64,000 bases of DNA from Chalciporus piperatus (lineage: Eukaryota > Basidiomycota > Agaricomycetes > Boletales > Boletaceae). Positions 24,227 through 34,243 of the stretch are shown here, piece by piece (positions within the stretch are counted from its first letter, which is position 1; each line of letters begins with the position of its first letter). Both the position numbers and the translations under genes were made by a program. The notes under the pieces were generated by a model. It saw only the letters and a list, made by a program, of their open reading frames with translations, made no database searches and had not been told where the DNA came from. Location: contig JBBPTG010000007.1 of the NCBI GenBank assembly GCA_038093975.1, forward strand, positions 186,001-250,000, in the 5' to 3' direction.

Positions 24227-26516
24227 TCATACAGTCGGAGTGACTCCAAGATTATGCGTGCTGGCAGCGTGTCCCTTCCTCCGTTTCAATGGCTTCAACT
24301 CAAGTGAGAGGTGTGAGATGTTGTGTTGGCGGAGCACCTTGGACAGCAGTGGATCGGGACCGGTGTAGCAGAATGCGAAAATAATACATATCACAATTAA
24401 TCCCACAGTTATGCAGCAGAGGGCAGTCCAACCGTGTCTTGCACGGCCATAGACCTGTGGAAGAACACCCGGTCAGCAAGGATCCGTGCACTGATACAAA
24501 CGAATACGAACCTGTCCACCCACTATCGGGCCAACTGCGGGGGGTCAGTCTCACATCAACGAGTGCATCGTAACTTGACCTCACCTGCCGTTCCGATACC
24601 GAAGGCCAGATTAAAGGCGCCGTATACATGTGCATCTAACATGGCATGATCAGTAAAGGGAGGGCGGAGTAGTTTTGAAGACTCACAACCAACACCTGGC
24701 ATAGTCCTAGAAACGGATGCTAACTCTGCAGTGACTGGAGGAACTACTCCGGAAACAAAGAAACCTAAGGGTGTTCATGAGAATTAAGACTCTCACGGAG
24801 GTGCAGGGCTTACTTTGCATAGCGAGCGCAAAAACGAACAACGCTACTGACTTCCGGAGGGCCAAGACGATCCACCAGGGGAAAGTGAGGAGCAAACACC
24901 CGGTGGCAAGAAAATCTGAGCCCACTCGATCAGCGAGCAAACCAGCAAGAGGCGACGCTAAAAAGCAAGTTATTTCAGAGTTCTGTCGAAACTCAGCAAA
25001 GACACTCACAGATCAAAGCAGGTACAAGACCAGCCATGTAAACCAAACCGACTTTATCTGAATTATATCCCCACACACTCTGCAGGTGGAGAGGAAGGGA
25101 GGGCTCCTGCATACTGTTGACAGTACTATAGCGAGGGCAGCCAGTCAGCAGAGCTACTTGCTGGTCAAATCAACAACCTACCCATAAATCAAAGACATCA
25201 TCAATGCGGCAACAGCGCGAGGTGACGTGCCCAATTGGCGCATTACGGTTAACATGGGAAGTGGTTTACGAACGAGCGAAAGTTCCGACATGGTGACCAT
25301 ATTGGGGTTGGTAGAGGCGCGAGAATCCGTGCGAGCGAGGTGAGAATCCGAACGGGTGATGGGATTAGGATCGTTGAAGATTGGTGTATCCTCTCGCGCA
25401 GCATATTCTGGAGCAAGGTTTTCTGCGGAAGGCTCGACGGCATCCGACGAGGGATGGAGAGGGGAAGAGTCTCCCAGGTCTTTGATGAAATTGACTTCTT
25501 GACCTGTCGCTGGGTCGTAGCCCCATCTAATGGCCACATCCCTTTCGATGATAAGGAAACGAAGTAAGAGATCAACTGCTGTGCAAATTTCTCCGAAAAT
25601 AAAGGGGGCACGAAAGCCGAATTTAGCATATAAGGTTCCGCCTGCGGGTGTGCCAACCATGAGCCTGGGCGGTGCAATGTTAGTTGGCATGCTAATGAGC
25701 CGAGGACAGCCTACCCCACGGAGAGACCAGTCATCGCAATACCGAGTTGCCCTGAATGAGCCACGTTTGTAAGCGTGACTAAGGGGTGATAAATAAAAGT
25801 GGTAACTGACGGCCAACGTTCTTTTCCGGCGTTGAGTCGCAACTAGGAGGAATTAATCAGGAAAAAGAGGCACGAGGCAGGCAAATGAGATTACAGGAGG
25901 GCTAAGCCAACGATCCAGACCATTGACGAACTGACTCCCTGGAGTACCCGAGCGACAGCCATGAGAGCGTAGTTGGGGGCCTCCATGAGGAGGACTTGAG
26001 CACCGAGGAGGGCGAGGAGACCCAATACAAGGGGAGTACGTCTTGAAGGGTTCTTTTCTGAGAACATGGCAATGGGTATCGTGGCTGACGAAGAGTGAGT
26101 GGTAGGAGGAGGCGGAACAGAGGAGAGACGTACATAGAACTAGACCCAGCGACTGAGGGGACAGTTATTATCAAGGGTAAGCCAGGGAAAAGAAACGGGG
26201 AGACATACGTATGCGCAAAGGAGCCAGCCTGTGAGTGCTGAGACGCTCTGATATCCGAGACGCTCGAGTTGGAAAGGCATGACGGGAATGATTATGGAAT
26301 AGACCAGTAAATCCGTAGTGATCCCTGCAAAGGAGTGAGTAGGGATCATCAATAGGAGATGAATCACGAACCGAAACCTACAACTGATTTGGATATCAGT
26401 TATGTCAACTAGAGACAAGGATCGGACGCACCGAGGGTGATGAACCAGACAGACGAGCGCCACTTGAGGCCCCAGGGCTTTCTGGGCTGTGCGTTGAAGA
26501 TCTTAGGAAAGCCCAT
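24227..26516 (-). CDS. MFS transporter, vesicular amine/drug antiporter-like
   Basis: About 14 exons give roughly 530 residues. The first exons are 26516-26432, a 6-base exon 26377-26372 and 26324-26209, reading ITLGFGITTDLLVYSIIIPV across the junctions with the conserved Asp of helix 1. Other family landmarks are VGRQLGIAMTGLSVG, VGTPAGGTLYAKFGFRAPF (the helix-5 antiporter motif region), a long hydrophilic centre between helices 6 and 7 rich in Asp/Ser, and SPLAGLLADRVGSDFLATG (motif A of the second half). The protein ends after helix 12 with a basic tail; the stop is at 24227-24229. The architecture resembles the SLC18-type branch of the drug:H+ antiporters. The substrate is unknown. It diverges from the Fpg gene. 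Confidence 0.85.
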
Positions 26517-26900
26517 TGTCTGAAGTTATTGGTGCTGAGGCAGCACGCGGGGCAGGGGAAAAGTGTGGGCAACGGTGTAGTCTACGTTTTTAAGGATCCA
26601 TGTCAGCCCCGGGATGCGATTGGGAATGCACCCGATTACGTGACAGCGGTTATTTTAGCGATCCAGCTCAACCAACTCGCACGCTGTGTTAAACCGTTCA
26701 AATCTCACAAATCCAACACCAGACAAGCTCCTTGAGCTTGGCTATATCAGCCCTCAGTTCAGTTGATCCGAATCGAATAGCACGCAGTAAGTACGCCAGT
26801 GTTCAAGTCGGCAGCATCCAAGACATCTTCTAAATGGGGTTAGCTTTCCCACGGATGCTGACAACTCATCTTGATTGGCTCCAACTCAGACTCGGATGAC
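26517..26900. promoter_or_regulatory. Divergent intergenic region, MFS transporter / Fpg
   Basis: 384 bp between two start codons pointing outward; both promoters must lie here. No TATA box or repeated operator-like site stands out. Confidence 0.4.
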
Positions 26901-28382
26901 ATGCCAGAACTGCCAGGTATGTTGCCCCCGCACTGCCAATTTGATCCGTCGCGACGCGTTGCACAGAGGTCGAACGCGCTGCTGCTCTCGTAAGGTCGCT
27001 TGCAAAGGGAAAGAGAATCCATCATGTCGAAACCACGGAGGACAAGCTCGTGTTCGCCGGTCTGACCCACGACCACTTTGTACGCTCGCCAAGTTATTTC
27101 TCCCGGGTGCACTACTTATATTGTTTGATAGGCCAAGGAAATCGCTGGTCGTACCATACAGAATGCCGCTCGATACGGTGAATCTTCTCTCCACCATCAT
27201 TGCAATCGTCCGGATGTACCAAGCATGAGGCAATTCAACAGGCAAATGTTTCTATATCGAACTAGATGGTTCCGGTAGGATGCCCGTCTTGCACTTCGGG
27301 ATGACAGGCATGCTCAAGGTTTGTTTCCCGTCCGTGAGATTCGTTCCGGTTGCAAATTCGATCATAGGTGAGGGGTCACCAAACCCCACAATACAGGTCA
27401 ACAGTCGGAGACTCTTCCGACCGCTGGCCTCCGCGATTTGTAAAGGTGCGACATTAATATGACATCTCAAGCCACGTCAGGAACAGCTGACCTCACTTCC
27501 CCTTACCTAGTTTATTCTCTTTATTCAAAACGACTCGGATGCGAGCTTCATTGAACTCGCCTTTTGCGATGCTCGCCGCCTCGGTCGCATTCGCATGGCT
27601 GCTTCTCCTCTCAGTGAACCCCCAATCTCGGACCTAGGCTTTGATCCTATTTTATCTATGCCTTCTCCCTCAGATTTTCACATCTCTGTCTCGCAGAGAT
27701 CTTGTCCAATAAAATCTCTCCTGTTAGACCAGTCATTCAGTGCCGGGATCGGAAACTACCTCGCAGGTTCGTTCTTTATTTATCAGTTCTTGCTTGGCTT
27801 TACCCCTCGAGTTTAATCTCATGGTAGATGAGATCCTATATCAGGCTAAAGTACATCCCGAGCAACGATGCAATACTCTGGACGCCAGCCAAATCCTCTC
27901 CTTGCACCACCAGATCGCCGATGTGTGCCGCTTAGCTGTGGAGGCAAATGCCGACGATTCGAAATACCCTAGCTATTGGCTATTCAATCATCGATGGGTA
28001 CGGTCTCACCGAGTTTTACAGATAACCTCTTACGCTGACAACAGGGAAAAGGAAAGAATGCAAAGCAAACGATGAAACTGGTATTTTCTTTGTTTACGTT
28101 TTTCGCCGCAGACTGTTTACATGTCTTCCCATAGCCGTCTGGTGAACCTGCAACCATCAAATGGATCACCGTGGGTGGTCGTACTTCAGCATATGTCACA
28201 GAAGTCCAGAAGCTTCCTATGAAGCGGAAAAACCCCGACGAACCCTCCAAGGTAACATTTTCGACTGACCTTGATTGATGAACTTGATGTAACACTCCCT
28301 GTAGGATGTCGGACCGATGGACCCAAGTGGCACTCAGGAGCGTGGACCACGGCGGTCGAAAAGACCTCGTGCAGCCAGCTAG
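26901..28382 (+). CDS. fpg1: Formamidopyrimidine-DNA glycosylase (plant/fungal MutM type)
   Basis: Base-excision repair enzyme that removes oxidised purines and nicks the strand. Ten exons, 26901-26916, 26967-27079, 27132-27177, 27242-27318, 27368-27445, 27511-27766, 27828-27997, 28045-28080, 28135-28251 and 28305-28382, give 328 residues. The N-terminus MPELPEVE carries the catalytic Pro and Glu right after the initiator Met. A Lys in the expected beta-hairpin position (TTEDKLVF), HFGMTGMLKV, and the helix-two-turn-helix DQSFSAGIGNYLADEILYQA are also present. The C-terminus has no CxxC zinc finger; instead KWITVGGRTSAYVTEVQK forms the zincless finger seen in plant Fpg. It ends in a basic KRPRAAS tail that may direct it to the nucleus. 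Confidence 0.92.
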
Positions 28383-28916
28383 GTCTAGCTACATTACTGC
28401 TAGAGAACGGTGAACTCGCCGATGCTGGACGGACAATCGGCATTAATCATTATATCACCCGATTTCCATGGGTGTGAAGAAGGTTGGTGTCCGTGAGAAG
28501 CGCGTTGGAGCACGTTTTGATCAGCATGGGAGACGGAGATGCGACTGCAGAAGCTCAGCGGTAGGGACACGAATTCCTCTCCTGAAAAGCCTACGGTGTG
28601 TAGGCCGCTTGATCGATTGATCGTGCTCGTCACTCTTAGGAACATTGGAAAGATGACTATGCCTTCAAATTGACCCTTGCGCAAGTATACTTACGGAAAA
28701 TGGGCAAGCTACTTGGAGCCGACTCTGGGATCAGTCCCTAGAATTGACGACTGAGAAATTATTAGAATTGTCCAGTCCTTGGTCGGATCATGCAAACATC
28801 GTCGCGGGACAGTTGGAAATTGTTTCAGAACACCAACTACCTCTACTTACGTTTTACATTGTTACAAGACTGGAGCGAAACGAGTAAAGAAACATTCTGC
28901 AAAATGGCGAATCCAA
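28383..28916. other. 3' region between Fpg and SUB2
   Basis: 534 bp between convergent genes. A plus-strand piece at about 28640-28740 following a TTAG reads like protein (EHWKDDYAFKLTLAQVYLRK, then stop) but no start or joining exon in frame was found. Otherwise it is taken as 3' UTR. Confidence 0.4.
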
Positions 28917-30871
28917 TTACGATGTCACTGCAAACCACACGTAAGCAGAGCGACCTCGACGGAGCAGAGCAACTCACTATAGCTAGCGGGATCAATATGT
29001 TCAGGGAGTTCCGGTACTGCAACTTCGAAGCGGGATTGGATCGCCGCCATGACCTGCTGATCACTTTCGCTCGCCACAAACGTGATAGCGAGACCCTTGG
29101 TACCAAAACGTCCAGCGCGACCAACACGGTGGAGGTAGCTGTCCGCATCTGGAGGGCAGTCGTAGTTGACGACGATGTTGACACGCTCAACATCGATGCC
29201 ACGACCAAAGATATCTGTGGCCACCAGTATGCGCTTTTCGAAAGCCTTGAAGGCAGTGTAGCGTTTGATTCTTCCAGGATGTCAACAACATGAAGGGAGG
29301 GATATGTATGTAATACTTACCGCTCTTCTTGGGCGAGCCCAGAATGAATGCTGATACTTGGGAAATTGCATGATACCAACAACTTGTCGAGTTCCATAGC
29401 GCGTACAACGGACTTGACGAAGATAACAACCTGGTAGGGCATAAGCGAAGAACATTGCATTCATCGTCGTACGTACCTGATTAAACTCCAAGGTGTCAAG
29501 CAAGTCATTCAGTTTCCTGTTCTTAGCATTCTCGTCTAGCTTGACATAGTGTTGTTGAAGACCATGTAGCGTTAATTTTGTTTCGTCATCAACGAAGATT
29601 TCCAATGGCTGTCTTGCGGTATGAGTTTAAGCCCCCTCGTTAACACCCGGAACTTACGTTGGCCATGAACTTTTTGCAAGTGATACGAATTTCTTTGGCC
29701 AGGGTGGCACTGAACATCATGACTTGCTTATGGTGGGGAGTTGCACGGAAGATTTCTTGGACATCCCGACGCATGTCTAAGCAGCAAAGAAAGGCAGAGA
29801 GCAGCGATTAGACCGTAAAGAAAATGAAAAACAGATAAGAAAGTGCAGACGACGAGCATGAAATGCGCGCGTGTAAGTTCGCGTCCGGCGGGAGAGGGTG
29901 TCAACGGTTGGTTCGTGATGTTCTTCGTCAGCTCTCAGCAACTCAGCAACCCAGCGATGAACCCGTGACCCTCTAACACGATTGGCGCATAAGGTGCTTG
30001 CCCGTACTGGCAGAGCGACAATGGTAGCATCGACGACGCGTTAACCGGTGACAGACCCCGAACGACGAGGGCAATTCGAAAAAAGCGAAACATTCCACGA
30101 CAGGCAGCCGAAATTGAAGGCGGAAACTAACCGAGCTGCTCTAGCATTTTGTCGCATTCGTCCAGAATGAAATGCTTGACGTTCTTGGAATCCAAAATTT
30201 TGTCCCGAGTGAGGGCATTGAGACGACCGGGAGTGGCCACAACGATGTGGGGGCAGCGAGTTTTGTCGCGTAAAAGTTCTGCGTCCTTTTGCACGGGTGT
30301 TCCGCCATAGAAGGTGTGGACTCGTACGTCAGGCATGTACTTGGCGAACCGCGTGTATTCGTTCTTGATCTGGAATGCGAGTTCACGGGTATGGCACAAG
30401 ACAATGACGGAAACTTCGCCATTCACAGGCTCCAGCTGCTGCAAAGTTGCAAGGACGAAGACTGCGGTCTTTCCATGACCTGACTTTGCCTGGCAAAGGA
30501 CATCCATTCCCAGGACCGCCTGAGGAATGCATTCTTGTTGAACTGTCAAAATATCAGACGCTAACGCCGCTCTATCGGCGATTGAAGTACCTTCTGAAGG
30601 GTGTTCGAACCCGAGATCACTGATAGCCCTCAGAAGCTCAGGTTTTAACAAGAAATCCCTGAAGAGAAGAAAGATTGATTAGACGTGGGGTTTCGAAGAG
30701 AAAGACGGAGCGAACTGACCTGAAGCCCGTCGAATGTATGCCTGAGAAGTTTTTCTTGTCCTTTTCACCCTCACCCTCCGCTGTCGCAGAGGCTGCAGCG
30801 CCGTTCGTGGTGGTGGGGACAACTTCGTCTTCATCCTCGTAGTTGACGAGCTCTTCGTTATCGTGCGACAT
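28917..30871 (-). CDS. sub2: ATP-dependent RNA helicase SUB2/UAP56
   Basis: DExD-box helicase of the TREX complex; spliceosome assembly and mRNA export. It is about 440 residues in nine exons. The first starts [16 protein letters not shown] at 30871, and the last is only 11 bases (28927-28917), giving the usual DPASYMTS end. Motifs are the Q motif ([14 protein letters not shown]), [11 protein letters not shown] (motif I; most homologues have Met where His is found), [12 protein letters not shown] instead of DEAD as is typical of this subfamily, SATLAKEIR, and [13 protein letters not shown]. Introns are near 50 bp except one of 355 bp after [10 protein letters not shown]. It diverges from the dicarboxylate carrier gene. 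Confidence 0.95.
29777..30131 (-). other. Unusually long intron of SUB2
   Basis: This intron is 355 bp in a window where introns are usually 46-70 bp. It begins GTTAGT and ends GCTTAG on the minus strand. No C/D-box or H/ACA RNA motif pair was found by eye on either strand. Confidence 0.75.
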
Positions 30872-31518
30872 GTTGCTGAACGAGATTGTTGAATATTATC
30901 CGGTGCGTAGAGTTTAGAGGAAAGCGAGCGATGGTCAAGGAGGAGGTCAAGGTCGAGTCTAAACGCGTGGCACCGAAAGAGGGCAGTGCTGACTAATTTT
31001 GGACCTCACGTGCTCACTGCGAGGATAACGCTTCACGTTCAACGCAGAGCTAATTGTAGGAAAAAATCTGATGGTAGTGAATCTGGATGTACTTATAACT
31101 GTTAGAATGGGTCAATCATACACTGAGGCCGTCGAGAAACTGAGACATTGTGTGTTGTAGGACCGGTCCCGTATTTACCGTAGCGGAGACGGCTGTGGCA
31201 GCACGGCTGTCGACGTACAGTCCTCATAATTCTGCCTTCAAGTTACTGACCAGTGACCCGTCGTTCTCCCTCACTCCCTTGAACACGCTCTTTGAGGCAT
31301 TTAGACCATCTCCCAACGCGGACGCTGGTTGGAGACCCTAAAATTATCTTATCGCTTCTCGGTAATAAAGCGTCGTGCATACTCAGGATATTTGCCGTCC
31401 TGTAGCTTTTTGCGCTTCTAGAACACTGGAACTATCACAGACCCGTTAGACTGTAGCCTTCCTAAAAGCCGATCAGCAGCATTGGGGTGGTATAAAAAGC
31501 TGAGGAGTGCATGTGGAG
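30872..31518. promoter_or_regulatory. Divergent intergenic region SUB2 / dicarboxylate carrier
   Basis: 647 bp between two start codons. TATAAAA occurs at 31491-31497 on the plus strand, but only 22 bp before the carrier ATG, which is closer than a TATA box normally lies to a start codon. It may therefore be fortuitous or serve a leaderless-type transcript. A 63-codon ORF at 31150 has no support. Confidence 0.4.
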
Positions 31519-32942
31519 ATGGGTCAGAAGGAGAGCTATCCATTCTGGTGAGTATCTTCGGATTTGACTCCATTATTTTGCTGAACTTCAATCCACTCAG
31601 GCTCGGCGGTAAGCGTATTGCTTGTTATGTATGATCATCAATGGTAGCTCAATTTGGTCGCATGACCAGGCGTTGCTGCTTCCAGTAGGTGGTACTAACC
31701 TGCTCTAACTCTCGTCCGCTGAAAATGGTACAGTGGCAGCATGCTTCACGCATCCTCTAGACCTCACGAAAGTGTACGTGACCCAGAGTCTCGAGGTGCA
31801 CCAGATTAAACCTTTCTCTCCACAGCCGCATGCAAACACTTGGGCCATCCGTTCCGCGTCCGTCCATGCTTGCAACGATTCGCATCTCGTTGTCCGAGAA
31901 TGGCTTGCGTAGCATCTACACAGGCCTCACCGCATCCTTGCTTCGTCAAATGACATACTCGCTTGTTCGCCTAGGAAGCTACGAAGAAATGAAACGACGC
32001 ATGTCTGAGGGAGGCAAGCCCTCAGCTGGCATGCTCCTTCTGGCAGCCAGCGCAGCCGGCGGAATGGGAGGTATTGCGGGGAACCCAGCAGATATCCTGC
32101 TCGTCCGTATGACTAGTGATTCTCTGCGACCGCCAGAGAAGCAATATGGGTATCGAAATGCTTTGACTGGCCTCGTAAGCCTTGTGAAGAACGAGGGTAT
32201 CAAAGGCCTCGGTCGAGGCCTTGGAACCAATGCGGTGAGCATGAACACTACACGCGAGTGACGCAATCTTGAAATATGGACACTTTGCAGACACGTGCAG
32301 TCTTGATGAACGTGAGCTCTTCTTTCTTTCTCTAAAAGCGGCGTCTAAAAGTCCCACTCGACAGACGTCACAAGTAGGATCGTGAGTATGACACGTCTCA
32401 TGGCTTCCACTTCCATATATAGACGCGCACGCTGAGACTTGTTACAGGTATGACTTCTTTAAAACAACGCTCCTTCGACATCGTATACCCTTGGCGGAGT
32501 ATCAGTTTAAGGATGGATTCTTCCTTCATGTCGTTGCCAGTCTTGCCGCTGGAACTTGCGGTACAAGTTCGTTGTTCTCTTGTCCTGTATATCTTCCTTG
32601 CTCACTTCGCTTTTTAGCTGTCTGCTCACCGGTTGACGTCATAAGGACCAGGATAATGGGCTCGGTGAGTGGTCAGATATACATGTATTCGACTGTAGTC
32701 ATGTTGCCCCAAAGTCGGGGACGGCCAGTCCCATGCAAGTTCTTGTAAAATCGCTCCGTGAGGAGGGCCCCATGTTCATGTTGAAAGGCTGGACGCCTGC
32801 CTTCATGCGTCTAGGACCGAACACCGTCCTCATGTTTGTCTTCTTCGAAGTAAGCCTTTTCAGAACTCTTTACCTACATCGCGAGCCTAACTCCTGCCAA
32901 TAGCAACTGAAGCGGGGCTGGTCCCACTTTGTACAGTCATAG
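31519..32942 (+). CDS. dic1: Mitochondrial dicarboxylate carrier
   Basis: SLC25-family exchanger of malate/succinate against phosphate in the inner mitochondrial membrane. Eleven exons, 31519-31547, 31601-31608, 31670-31684, 31734-31773, 31826-32234, 32291-32311, 32365-32381, 32448-32560, 32618-32664, 32715-32849 and 32904-32942, sum to 290 residues. The three repeats each start with the carrier motif P-x-[DE]-x-x-[KR]: THPLDLTKVRMQ, GNPADILLVRMTSD and CSPVDVIRTRIMGS. YPFWLGGVAAS at the N-terminus and LKGWTPAFMRLGPNTVLMF near the C-terminus are typical of dicarboxylate carriers. Two exons are only 8 and 15 bases. Confidence 0.93.
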
Positions 32943-34243
32943 CACTGGTGCAACGAATCGCATCTATGCACGCAGTAGAGCGGCTACATCTAAATGTTCC
33001 TCTGACCATTCACGCTCTTGCATACTTATGACTTTCCTGGTATATAGTTAGTCCGGCAACGCCGTGTCACATTGCTATCGCTCACAGTCTCTGACCGTGT
33101 AGTACCATGGTACACATAATCGAACTAGACAGAATTCCCCTTCCTAGATGTCACTAGAGTACTATTAACAATAACTCTGATACCCACGGCTTCGTGCAGA
33201 CCCACTATCTCTTAGTCAACGTTGTAAACGACGATCATATCCAGCTCCCCCGGCATACGCTGTTGGTATGAAATGTACGAGCACTGGTGTACGTGGAGAA
33301 AGTGTGATGTCCCACATGTTTGATTGGCGGCGAAGACGATGGTATTTGCTCGTTGTATAGGACCGAGACGCTGATTCACCCACCTCGAATTATCAAAGTG
33401 GAACCACATGACGAATTCATCATGCTTCGTCGCAAACGTACTATGGATGGGTTCTTGCATGAGTCAACAGAAGTCCGTAGCTTCTTGTTGTAGATGACTT
33501 GCACAACTGTCAATGCTGATGAAGACTGACACCAAGTTTTGCTTTCTCACCTTTGGGTCGTTCCACAACGTTGGATGTAGAAATCATAGACCCTTCAATA
33601 GGCGTCAGAGCATCATTCTGGCACTCCCAGTCAAGCAGGTATGCGGACTACACAAAGGTTAGGTTCTGGCCTTAAAAGGGGGACAACCCCATGCCAAACC
33701 CTGTAACAAGTCACGGCCGATAATAGGTAACTGTTATCCGCTTTGTCTTCTCCGAACTAGTAGTATTCTCTGCCGGCCTTGTAGATTTGCTACAAACCAA
33801 TAGTTGAACGCAATTGCATTGCGTACCTGGAGGCTCGTCGTGTCGGGTTCTGCTACCATCAGTTCACGAACCCAAGTACAATGATGTAAGTTATCATTTG
33901 ACCTCAAGAGCGGGCCAGGCACGCACGATCACTGGATGGGGATGTCCGTACCGGTGTGAGAGGGCGGTACGAAGACTCATCGGGCTTATCCCAGCTGTCA
34001 GCGTGTCGGAGCACGACCAGTTTCGTGGCAGCCGTTTCAGCGACTGTGACGTCCACGTTGAGTGAGCAAGAAGGACATAACGAACATGGTAAGGAATAAG
34101 TAGATTGCACGTCTGATTCGATCATCGGGTGTAACGTGGGAGTGATACGCCATATTGGTCCGAGAGTGATCTATGATATCGACGGCTTGGCTTGAGCCAT
34201 AAGACGCTCCTTACTTCAAGCAAACTTCAAGCCTTACTTACCC
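32943..34243. other. Orphan stretch with exon-like minus-strand fragments
   Basis: 1.3 kb with no recognised gene. On the minus strand an 82-codon frame (33460-33212) begins MQEPIHSTFATKHDEFVMWF and is rich in Trp, Phe, His and Cys, unlike random sequence. Upstream, separated by possible 47-bp introns, lie DWECQNDALTPIEGSMIS (about 33640-33550) and TWVRELMVAEPDTTSLQ (about 33880-33830). The pieces could not be joined into one open frame, so this may be an unknown multi-exon gene or a decayed one. Confidence 0.3.

Noticed and set aside
29881..30060. Possible snoRNA in the long SUB2 intron (CTGA-like boxes on the minus strand)
   Set aside because: No matching C box (RTGATGA) at proper spacing and no closing stem were found.
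30161..30660. Read-through of SUB2 intron giving an insert [17 protein letters not shown]
   Set aside because: The 48-bp segment has GT-AG borders and interrupts the invariant Q-motif; splicing gives the conserved E-V-Q-Q-E-C.
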